A stretch of DNA of 64,000 bases from GCA-2733415 sp964276095 (GTDB lineage: Bacteria > Bacteroidota > Bacteroidia > Flavobacteriales > Flavobacteriaceae): positions 620,001-684,000 of the forward strand of contig CAXYDR010000001.1 in the NCBI GenBank assembly GCA_964276095.1. Reading direction: 5' to 3'. Shown piece by piece: positions 43,973-51,000 of this stretch. Both the position numbers and the translations under genes were made by a program. The notes beneath the pieces were generated by a model, which saw only the letters and a program-made list of their open reading frames with translations, had not been told where the DNA came from and ran no database searches. Every line of letters starts with the position of its first letter. Position 1 is the stretch's first letter.

Positions 43973-45364
43973 CTATAAGTGTATCACTTCACCATAGGCA
44001 GCAGCTACTGCTTCCATAACCGCTTCACTCATTGTTGGGTGAGGGTGGATAGTTTTTAACACTTCATGACCTGTAGTTTCTAATTTTCTACCTAAAACTG
44101 CTTCTGCAATCATATCAGTAACACCAGCACCAATCATGTGGCATCCTAACCATTCTCCGTATTTTGCATCAAAGATAACTTTTACAAATCCTTCTTTAGT
44201 TCCAGCAGCACTTGCTTTACCAGAGGCAGAAAAAGGGAAATTACCAACTTTAATATCGTATCCAGCATCTTTAGCCTGAGCTTCAGTCATACCAACACTA
44301 GCAATTTCTGGAGAACAATATGTACAACCAGGAATATTTCCGTAATCTATAGCTTCAACATGTTGACCAGCTATTTTCTCTACACATAAAATCCCTTCAG
44401 CAGAAGCAACGTGTGCTAAAGCAGGACCAGGAGTAATATCTCCAATAGCGTAGTATCCAGGAATGTTAGTTTGGTAGAAGTCATTTACCAATACTTTATC
44501 TCTATCAGTAACAATTCCAACATCTTCTAAACCGATGTTTTCAATGTTTGTTTTAATTCCAACAGCAGATAATAAAATGTCAGCTTCTAAAATTTCTTCT
44601 CCTTTTTTAGTTTTAACTGTAGCTTTAATTCCGTTTCCAGAAGTATCTACAGAAGTAACCTCAGAAGAAGTCATTATTTTAATTCCTGATTTTTTAAATG
44701 ATTTTTCTAATTGTTTAGAAACAGCAGCATCTTCTACAGGTACAATTCTTGGTAAGAATTCTACTACAGTAACATCTGTTCCCATAGAATTATAGAAGTA
44801 AGCAAACTCAACACCAATTGCTCCAGAACCTACAATTACAATTTTCTTTGGTTGTGTTGGCAATGTTAACGCTTCTCTATATCCGATAACTTTTTTACCA
44901 TCTTGTTTTAACGCAGGTAATTCTCTTGAACGAGCTCCTGTTGCAATAAGGATGTGATCAGCACTATATTCAGTTACAGTTCCATCTTCAGCAGTAACAT
45001 CAATTTTTTTACCAGTTTTAACTTTTCCGAATCCATTGATTACATCAATTTTATTCTTCTTCATTAAAAATTTGATACCGTTACTCATTCCTTCAGCAAC
45101 GTTTCTACTACGTTTTACAACTTTAGTAAAATCTTTGTCAGGATTTTCTACTGATAAACCGTAGTCTTCAGCATGTTTAAGGTATTCAAATACTTGAGCA
45201 GATTTTAATAATGCTTTTGTAGGTATACATCCCCAATTTAAGCAAATTCCACCAAGACTTTCTTTTTCAATAATAGCAGCTTTAAGACCTAATTGAGAAG
45301 CTCTAATTGCTGCAACGTAACCACCTGGTCCAGAACCAAGAACTATAATATCATATTTACTCAT
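43973..45364 (-). CDS. lpdA: Dihydrolipoyl dehydrogenase
   Basis: 463 residues. The FAD-binding start IIVLGSGPGGYVAAIRASQLG, the redox disulfide in GGICLNWGCIPTKALL (around 40-55), the NAD-binding GSGAIGVEF and the C-terminal HPHPTMSEAVMEA with the catalytic His-Glu pair are all present. It is the E3 subunit of 2-oxoacid dehydrogenase complexes; which complex it serves is not visible here. It ends at a shared terminator and has a 136-base upstream region with another hairpin belonging to the next minus gene. Confidence 0.95.
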   Translation of the reverse strand: MSKYDIIVLGSGPGGYVAAIRASQLGLKAAIIEKESLGGICLNWGCIPTKALLKSAQVFEYLKHAEDYGLSVENPDKDFTKVVKRSRNVAEGMSNGIKFLMKKNKIDVINGFGKVKTGKKIDVTAEDGTVTEYSADHILIATGARSRELPALKQDGKKVIGYREALTLPTQPKKIVIVGSGAIGVEFAYFYNSMGTDVTVVEFLPRIVPVEDAAVSKQLEKSFKKSGIKIMTSSEVTSVDTSGNGIKATVKTKKGEEILEADILLSAVGIKTNIENIGLEDVGIVTDRDKVLVNDFYQTNIPGYYAIGDITPGPALAHVASAEGILCVEKIAGQHVEAIDYGNIPGCTYCSPEIASVGMTEAQAKDAGYDIKVGNFPFSASGKASAAGTKEGFVKVIFDAKYGEWLGCHMIGAGVTDMIAEAVLGRKLETTGHEVLKTIHPHPTMSEAVMEAVAAAYGEVIHL

Positions 45365-45448
45365 TATAATGAATTTTTTTAGTCAGAATTTTAATCGCAC
45401 GAATTTACGAAATGAAATTGAATTTTTAAAGAAAGCCTTTGAAAAATG

Positions 45449-45481
45449 AAAGCGCTAACAGTTTTAAACTGTTAGCGCTTT
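45449..45481 (-). terminator. Terminator of the small lipoprotein gene
   Basis: AAAGCGCTAACAGTTT (45449-45464) and its complement (45466-45481) form a 16-bp stem. It lies just downstream (minus direction) of the gene ending at 45501 and upstream of lpdA, with a T-run after it on minus. Confidence 0.85.
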
Positions 45482-45500
45482 ATGTTAAGTTGTTTTGGGA

Positions 45501-45722
45501 TTATAATCTTACTACAACAAAACCTCTTTTTGTATTTCTATAGTGTTTGTTGTTCCATTTATAATATTTTTTACCTTTTACATAAATTACTTTATGTCCT
45601 TTTGGAGCAACTCTAATTACAGTAGTAGTTTTATGAACGGGTTTTCTTTGTACTCGTGTTACACAAGACGTAGAAATAACTGTAAACAAAAATAATGCAA
45701 TAGCGTAAATAAAAGTTTTCAT
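45501..45722 (-). CDS. Small basic lipoprotein
   Basis: 73 residues. The signal MKTFIYAIALFLFTVISTSC ends in a lipobox-like STSC. The short mature part is very basic and rich in Lys, Arg and Tyr (VIYVKGKKYYKWNNKHY, RGFVVVRL), resembling short secreted proteins with YVKGKKYY-type motifs in flavobacteria. No function is known. It stands between lpdA and msrB on the same strand, with its own terminator. Confidence 0.65.
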   Translation of the reverse strand: MKTFIYAIALFLFTVISTSCVTRVQRKPVHKTTTVIRVAPKGHKVIYVKGKKYYKWNNKHYRNTKRGFVVVRL

Positions 45723-45786
45723 ATATGATGCCTTTAAAAGTTATACTTCTAAGACACTAAAAAAAATAAAAGGTTTAATAAAGACA

Positions 45787-46269
45787 TTAATTACTTTTAT
45801 CCTTTGGATGAAATTTTAGTGATACAGAATTTACACAATATCTTTTACCAGTTGTTTTCCTCGGTCCGTCATTAAAAACATGACCTAAATGTCCGTTACA
45901 AACATTACAATGAATTTCGGAGCGAGTATAACCTAAATCTTTATCAGAATCATAACCAACATTTCCTTTAATAGGTGTATCAAATGATGGCCATCCAGTT
46001 CCTGAGTCAAACTTGTGTTTTGAATTGAACAGAGGAGTATTACATCCTTTACAATGATATACACCGTTTTTATAGTGTTTGTTGTATTCTCCGCTAAAAG
46101 CACGCTCTGTCCCGGATTCTCTTAATACATAATATTCGGTTGGAGATAACTCTTTTTTCCACTCAGCATCTGTTTTTTGAACTTTAGCTTCAGAATTATT
46201 TTTTTGAGCATTTGATTGGCAACTTAATAATAAAATGAAGGGGAGTATTGTAAATATCTTTTTAAGCAT
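45787..46269 (-). CDS. msrB: Peptide-methionine (R)-S-oxide reductase, lipoprotein-anchored
   Basis: 160 residues. The MsrB core has both zinc-binding CxxC pairs (CKGCNTPLF and CNVCNGHLGHVF), FDSGTGWPSF and the catalytic Cys in RYCVNSVSLKF. It reduces the R form of methionine sulfoxide. Unusually it begins with a lipoprotein signal (ILPFILLLSC), so it is probably attached to a membrane and repairs exported proteins; the usual MsrB is cytoplasmic. A thioredoxin-like periplasmic electron donor must exist elsewhere (inference). Confidence 0.95.
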   Translation of the reverse strand: MLKKIFTILPFILLLSCQSNAQKNNSEAKVQKTDAEWKKELSPTEYYVLRESGTERAFSGEYNKHYKNGVYHCKGCNTPLFNSKHKFDSGTGWPSFDTPIKGNVGYDSDKDLGYTRSEIHCNVCNGHLGHVFNDGPRKTTGKRYCVNSVSLKFHPKDKSN

Positions 46270-46371
46270 AACTTTTTTATTTCAGACGTATTCACTTTTT
46301 AGAGCTTACATTTTTACTATATGAATTAACTTTTCAGATATTTTGAAGAATAAAATGATGGATAATTGTGG

Positions 46372-46379
46372 TATATTTG
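46372..46379 (+). promoter_or_regulatory. Flavobacterial -7 box (TATATTTG) of the M48 peptidase gene
   Basis: Exact TANNTTTG match 40 bases before the ATG. A TTTTG lies at 46341-46345, 26 bases upstream, slightly beyond the usual range for a -33 element. Confidence 0.45.
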
Positions 46380-46419
46380 TTGCTACATATAGTTTATAAA
46401 CACCAAAATTGAATTTGAT

Positions 46420-47274
46420 ATGAATTTTAAGAGAATAATAGGATTGCTTTTGTTTGCAATTATAGTATCAGCTTGTAAACCGAACCCGTTTACAGGAAAA
46501 AAAACAATGAATATGTATTCGAATGCGCAATTGTTCCCAATGGCCTTTCAACAATACGATCAGTTTTTGACAGAGAATAAAGTAATAACCGGAACTAAAA
46601 ATGCAGAAATGATTACACGTGTTGGGGAACGTATTTCAATTGCTGCTGAGCGTTGGTTGAATGCTAATGGTTACCAAGGATATTTAAAAGATTATAAATG
46701 GGAATATAAATTAGTTGATGATAAAACTGTAAATGCTTGGTGTATGCCAGGAGGAAAAATTGTTTTTTATACAGGAATTTTACCTATTGCAGAAAATGAA
46801 ACAGCCATTGCTGCAATTATGGGGCACGAAGTAGCACATGCTTTAGCTGATCATGGTGGGCAACGTATGACTGCTGGAGCTTTACAACAAGCAGCAGGTA
46901 CTGCAATAGCTGTAGGAACTCAAGTTGGAGGAGTAGACCCTCAAAAGCAACAGTTAATTTTGCAAGCTTATGGAGTTGGTAGTCAAGTAGGAGGAATGCT
47001 ACCTTTTAGTAGAAGTCATGAAACAGAAGCTGATAAGGTTGGTTTAATCATGATGGCAATTGCAGGTTATAATCCAGATGAAGCTGCAAAGTTATGGGTA
47101 CGTATGAAAGCAAATAGTGGAGGTAAAGCACCTCCAGAAATACTTAGTACTCACCCTTCAAATGATTCTAGAATTTCTAATTTAAAAGAATTAGCGCCTT
47201 TTGCTAAGTCTGAAGCAAAAAAATTCGGTATCAATTCTTTCAGGCCTATAGGAGAGAAATTAAACGTAAAATAA
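46420..47274 (+). CDS. M48 family metallopeptidase lipoprotein
   Basis: 284 residues. Lipoprotein signal ending VSAC, then the M48 zinc site GHEVAHALADHGG (HExxH, about 141-145) and the third ligand Glu in SHETEADKVGLIMMA (about 206). KPNPFTGKKTMNMYS after the cysteine is typical of this Bacteroidota/proteobacterial family (related to LoiP/YggG, BepA without TPR). It likely degrades misfolded outer-membrane proteins. A terminator-like hairpin lies between it and the UMF1-type transporter. Confidence 0.92.
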   Translation: MNFKRIIGLLLFAIIVSACKPNPFTGKKTMNMYSNAQLFPMAFQQYDQFLTENKVITGTKNAEMITRVGERISIAAERWLNANGYQGYLKDYKWEYKLVDDKTVNAWCMPGGKIVFYTGILPIAENETAIAAIMGHEVAHALADHGGQRMTAGALQQAAGTAIAVGTQVGGVDPQKQQLILQAYGVGSQVGGMLPFSRSHETEADKVGLIMMAIAGYNPDEAAKLWVRMKANSGGKAPPEILSTHPSNDSRISNLKELAPFAKSEAKKFGINSFRPIGEKLNVK

Positions 47275-47282
47275 AAAATTAA

Positions 47283-47318
47283 TTAGCAATTCAAGTATTA
47301 ATGATATTCAATTGCTAA
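47283..47318 (+). other. Inverted repeat downstream of the M48 gene
   Basis: TTAGCAATT (47283-47291) and AATTGCTAA (47310-47318) can pair around an 18-base loop. A second small palindrome CCCACTGTGTGGG lies at 47344-47356. Neither has a T-tract, so they are structures of unknown use ahead of the real terminator. Confidence 0.35.
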
Positions 47319-47376
47319 TAGAAGAAATTCTTTTGAAATAAAACCCACTGTGTGGGAAATTATTATTGTATTTTCG

Positions 47377-47408
47377 AAGCTGCTCAATTTTAATTGAGTA
47401 GCTTTTTT
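47377..47408 (+). terminator. Terminator between M48 peptidase and UMF1-type transporter genes
   Basis: AAGCTGCTCAATT (47377-47389) pairs with AATTGAGTAGCTT (47392-47404) with one G-T pair, followed by a T-tract. It ends only about 20 bases before the ATG of the transporter gene, so the transporter would need a promoter inside or upstream of it. Confidence 0.75.
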
Positions 47409-47427
47409 GTTTACATAAATACTTATT

Positions 47428-48726
47428 TTGATGATGGAATTTAAGAAAGGAAGTAAAAAAATATTAAATGCTTGGGCTTTTTATGATTGGGCAAATTCAG
47501 TTTATAGCTTAACCATAGTATCGTCTATTTTTCCTTTGTTTATTGGGGCATATATCAAAAATCAAGGTATTGATAAAATTGCTGCTTTTGGAGTTGAAAT
47601 TTCTCACACGGCATTAATAACTTACGTAACAGCTATAGGTTTTTTAATAGTAGCCATTATCTCTCCTTTACTATCGGGTATTGCTGATTATAAAGGAAAC
47701 AAGAAGTTTTTTTTACGATTCTTTTGCTATATGGGATCATTTTCATGTATAGCTTTATACTTTTTTTCACTAGAATATATTTACATCAGTTTATTGTTTT
47801 ATGTATTCGCTTTAATTGGTTTTTGGGGAAGTTTAGTCTTTTACAATTCTTACTTGCCAGATATTGCGTATAAAGAGCAACAGGACGCTATTAGTGCTAA
47901 AGGGTATTCGTTAGGTTATATAGGTAGTGTGATACTTTTATTAATAAACTTAGGAATGATACTCTCTGTTCCAGAAAAACATGCTTTACAAATGATGAGA
48001 TATTCATTTGTTTTAGTTGGTGTTTGGTGGTTTGGATTTAGTCATTATACCTATAAGTATCTTCCCGATTTTGTGAATTCTAATAAAGTGTCAAAAGATG
48101 TATTATGGAACGGTTTTAAGGAGCTGAAATTAGTATGGCATGAATTACAAGGACAGGTAAGATTGAAAAAATACTTAATTGCATTTTTTGTGTATAGTAT
48201 GGCTGTACAAACAGTAATGTTGGTAGCATCATTTTTTGGTGAAAATGAAATAGCATGGTCTGAACATGGTATAGATAAAACCCTTGGGTTAATTATAAGT
48301 ATTTTGATTATTCAGTTAATAGCTGTAGCTGGTGCTTATTTAACCTCTTATGTCTCTAATAAAATAGGGAATATAAATACGTTAATTATAATAAATTGTA
48401 TATGGGTGGGTATATGTGTATTTGCCTATTCAGTAGTATCACCATATGAATTTTTTATTACAGCAGGAGTAGTGGGATTAGTAATGGGGGGAATACAATC
48501 CTTATCTCGTTCTACCTATGCAAAGTTTTTACCGGAAACGAAGGATACTACTTCTTACTTTAGTTTTTATGATGTTTCTGAAAAAATAGGGATTGTTATT
48601 GGTATGGCGATATTTGCCTCAGTAGAAGTAATAACGGGGTCTATGCGTAATGCAATTTTGTTTTTAGTAGTGTTCTTTTTAATAGGGCTTGTACTTCTTT
48701 TTAAAGTTCCTCAAAAAATTAAATAA
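47428..48726 (+). CDS. MFS transporter, UMF1/Atg22-like
   Basis: 432 residues with about twelve hydrophobic segments. NAWAFYDWANSVYSL (about 11-25) is the family signature, and PLLSGIADYKGNKKFFLRF, GIQSLSRSTYAKFLPET and YFSFYDVSEKIGIVIG further match the UMF1 (PF11700, Atg22-like) branch, thought to export small solutes such as amino acids. The substrate is unknown. The start ATGATG gives two nearly equivalent first codons. A TANNTTTG box for the downstream lipoprotein operon follows its stop. Confidence 0.88.
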   Translation: MMMEFKKGSKKILNAWAFYDWANSVYSLTIVSSIFPLFIGAYIKNQGIDKIAAFGVEISHTALITYVTAIGFLIVAIISPLLSGIADYKGNKKFFLRFFCYMGSFSCIALYFFSLEYIYISLLFYVFALIGFWGSLVFYNSYLPDIAYKEQQDAISAKGYSLGYIGSVILLLINLGMILSVPEKHALQMMRYSFVLVGVWWFGFSHYTYKYLPDFVNSNKVSKDVLWNGFKELKLVWHELQGQVRLKKYLIAFFVYSMAVQTVMLVASFFGENEIAWSEHGIDKTLGLIISILIIQLIAVAGAYLTSYVSNKIGNINTLIIINCIWVGICVFAYSVVSPYEFFITAGVVGLVMGGIQSLSRSTYAKFLPETKDTTSYFSFYDVSEKIGIVIGMAIFASVEVITGSMRNAILFLVVFFLIGLVLLFKVPQKIK

Positions 48727-48733
48727 TTTTCTC

Positions 48734-48741
48734 TATGTTTG
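48734..48741 (+). promoter_or_regulatory. Flavobacterial -7 box (TATGTTTG) of the lipoprotein pair
   Basis: Exact TANNTTTG match 23 bases before the ATG at 48765 and just after the transporter stop codon. No -33 TTG is clear at standard spacing. Confidence 0.4.
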
Positions 48742-48764
48742 TGTGATATTGAAAAAAAACTAAT

Positions 48765-49319
48765 ATGAAGTCCATTAAATCTATTTTTACACTAGCTTTA
48801 TTAGCTATTTTTATTTTTACCTCTTGTGATAACGAACCTTTAACAGGTGATTTTACTGATGAGTCTGGGGGGATAGTTGATACCACTGGATCTACGGGTT
48901 CTGGGGCTACGGGATCTGGATCTGGTTCTGGGGGAACAGGGTTAGTTATTCCAGAAAATTCATTTGGAGTTAAGGTTAATGGAGTTCCGTTTATAAGCTT
49001 TCTAAATACTTGCACCAATAACTTTGGAGGGATAATAGTACAAGGTATCGATTTAGGTAATAATTCTTTATCTATTACAGTTCCTGAAGATGTTGTTCCA
49101 GGTAGCTATGTTGTTGATGATATAGACTACAAAGGAGCATATATTAACCCTAGTCCACTAGTGTATTCAAGTGGTTATACAGGTTCAATTCTTATTTTAT
49201 CGCATGATACAGTTGCTAAAAAAATAAGTGGAACATTTAATTTTATTGCGACACCTAATGCGCCACCATCACCTGATTTTGTTGTCACGGATGGTACATT
49301 CAATTTAACATATAACTAG
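48765..49319 (+). CDS. DUF6252-like lipoprotein
   Basis: 184 residues with a lipoprotein signal ending FTSC and acidic DNE next. A Gly/Ser/Thr-rich linker (about 45-62) is followed by a beta-rich domain with FGVKVNGVPFIS, GNNSLSITVPEDVVPGSY and HDTVAKKISGTFNFIA ending VVTDGTFNLTYN. The same ending and motifs occur in the next gene, so both belong to one family (I recall DUF6252 for such flavobacterial lipoproteins). The role is unknown. It is 4 bases upstream of its partner. Confidence 0.75.
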   Translation: MKSIKSIFTLALLAIFIFTSCDNEPLTGDFTDESGGIVDTTGSTGSGATGSGSGSGGTGLVIPENSFGVKVNGVPFISFLNTCTNNFGGIIVQGIDLGNNSLSITVPEDVVPGSYVVDDIDYKGAYINPSPLVYSSGYTGSILILSHDTVAKKISGTFNFIATPNAPPSPDFVVTDGTFNLTYN

Positions 49320-49323
49320 AATA

Positions 49324-50796
49324 ATGATGAAAACAGCAAATACAATTTTTAAATTATTTATAGTATCGTTAGTGTTAATGGCATGTAGTACTGAGGATCC
49401 AGCTGAATTGGATAGTTCTTTACATGAACCAGAAGTAGAAACGCCAGAAGTATCAGCAGGTACTTTTACAGCAAAAATTGATGGAACGGATTATACTATT
49501 GATATTGCAACAGCAACTTTAACTGATGGTACAATTACAATTTCTGGTAAAAGAGGAGCTGAAGCAATTACGTTACGTATGCCATCAACTGTTGGAACAA
49601 ACTCAGTAACTAGCCCTAATGTTTTAGGAGGAGCAAATGAAGCATTTTCAGCTTTTTATAATACAGATATTTCTACCACTTCAGAAGCAACGATAAAAAG
49701 TGATTTACACATGACTATTGGTGAAGCTGAATCTGGAGTGTCTTGGATAGCTGACGCACCAACTGTTATTTTTAGCGGTGGTACAACTCAAATTAAAGGA
49801 GTGAAGTCTGCCATTGTTGATAGTGGATTGCTAGTTGGTGGAGAGCCACAATTCATATCTGTTACTCAGTCTGTAAACATGCTTTTACAAACGGATGTAG
49901 AAGGATCATATGTTTTTGGAACTACAAATAACACAGCTAATTATAATACTGGTGGAGCTGGTGGTGATGTTTTTGAAGCAGATACTGCTGTAGATAACGG
50001 AGCTGTTTCATTAGTAATAGATGATGTAAATAAATTAGCATCTGGAACTTTCAACTTTGTTGGGATTGAAACATATACACAAACTGGAAGCCCGTTAACA
50101 GGTGTTGATACAGATGGTGATGGTATGTTAGATGGTATTGAATTAAATCTAGGATATGATCCTAATGATCCTTGTAGTCCAATAAGACCTGAAGGTTTTA
50201 CTGGTTATGATGTAGCCAATGCAGATTGGTTAGCTGCTGATTGTGATGGTGATAGTATAACTAATCAAGATGAGTTAAATGGTCCTGACGGAGATCCTTT
50301 GTTAACTGATGATAATACTGATCCTTATGAAGGAAATACGGATACTGATGGTGATGGTGTAAGTGATGCTCAAGAAGATATTGATGATATTACTGGAACT
50401 GCAAAAACTGATCCTTGTTTACCAGTTCAAAACCAGTTTTATACTGAGTATAATGCAGTTAATGCTACATGGATGGCTGCTGATTGTGATGGAGATTCAA
50501 TAACAAATGGAGCTGAATTAGCAGGTCCTGATGGGGATCCATTATTAACCGCTGATAATACCAATCCTTATTTCGCAGATTTTTTAACAAAAACGTTTGC
50601 TACTGGTTCTTTTTCAAAAGTTCCTTATGGAGTGCCTGCTGTAAAAAGAGGGTTAAATATTTCTACTCATGATACTGCAACTAAGAAAATTATTGGGACA
50701 TTTAGCTTTATTTCTGCTTCTTTAGGAGAAGAAGATACAAGATGGTATGTAGTAACTGATGGTACTTTTGATGTAACTTATACGGTTCCTGAATAA
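49324..50796 (+). CDS. DUF6252-like lipoprotein with inserted TSP3 repeats
   Basis: 490 residues. Lipoprotein signal ending LMAC and STEDP. Residues about 40-255 are a DUF6252-like beta domain (FTAKIDGTDYTID, ASGTFNFVG). From about 262 to 420 lies a calcium-binding thrombospondin type 3 region: VDTDGDGMLDGIE, DCDGDSITNQDE, TDTDGDGVSDAQE, DCDGDSITNGAE. Then the family's terminal segment returns (HDTATKKIIGTFSFISA, VVTDGTFDVTY). The TSP3 block thus seems inserted into, or placed between two copies of, the end of the DUF6252 domain. Likely surface-exposed. Confidence 0.8.
   Translation: MMKTANTIFKLFIVSLVLMACSTEDPAELDSSLHEPEVETPEVSAGTFTAKIDGTDYTIDIATATLTDGTITISGKRGAEAITLRMPSTVGTNSVTSPNVLGGANEAFSAFYNTDISTTSEATIKSDLHMTIGEAESGVSWIADAPTVIFSGGTTQIKGVKSAIVDSGLLVGGEPQFISVTQSVNMLLQTDVEGSYVFGTTNNTANYNTGGAGGDVFEADTAVDNGAVSLVIDDVNKLASGTFNFVGIETYTQTGSPLTGVDTDGDGMLDGIELNLGYDPNDPCSPIRPEGFTGYDVANADWLAADCDGDSITNQDELNGPDGDPLLTDDNTDPYEGNTDTDGDGVSDAQEDIDDITGTAKTDPCLPVQNQFYTEYNAVNATWMAADCDGDSITNGAELAGPDGDPLLTADNTNPYFADFLTKTFATGSFSKVPYGVPAVKRGLNISTHDTATKKIIGTFSFISASLGEEDTRWYVVTDGTFDVTYTVPE
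50233..50575 (+). repeat. Two in-frame TSP3-type repeats
   Basis: Two copies of an 81-residue (243-base) unit start at 50233 and 50476, each encoding AADCDGDSIT, PDGDPLLT and DNT(D/N)PY. Acidic DxDGD loops suggest calcium binding. The second copy runs out at about 50575. Confidence 0.7.
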
Positions 50797-50806
50797 AGGA
50801 AATAAT

Positions 50807-50852
50807 ACATATATAAAAAAAGCAACTCTAGGGTTGCTTTTTTTATATATGT
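50807..50852 (+). terminator. 20-bp terminator after the lipoprotein pair
   Basis: Arms 50807-50826 and 50833-50852 are exact complements around a 6-base loop, with A-tract, GC core AGCAAC/GTTGCT and T-tract. Confidence 0.92.
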
Positions 50853-51000
50853 ATTTCTCCTATGGCATATTAATTGACTATTATATGGTATTAAGACTAT
50901 ACTTGTGTTTAATTAAGTAATTGTTACATGTTTAGTCGTTTATAAGTGATAACTAAAAACAAAGCATTCTGTATTAATGACAGAATGACAACTATAATAT

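Noticed and set aside
48719..49018. 99-residue minus frame over the DUF6252-like gene
   Set aside because: It is the antisense of a Gly/Ser-rich linker and signal-peptide region and has no independent gene signals.
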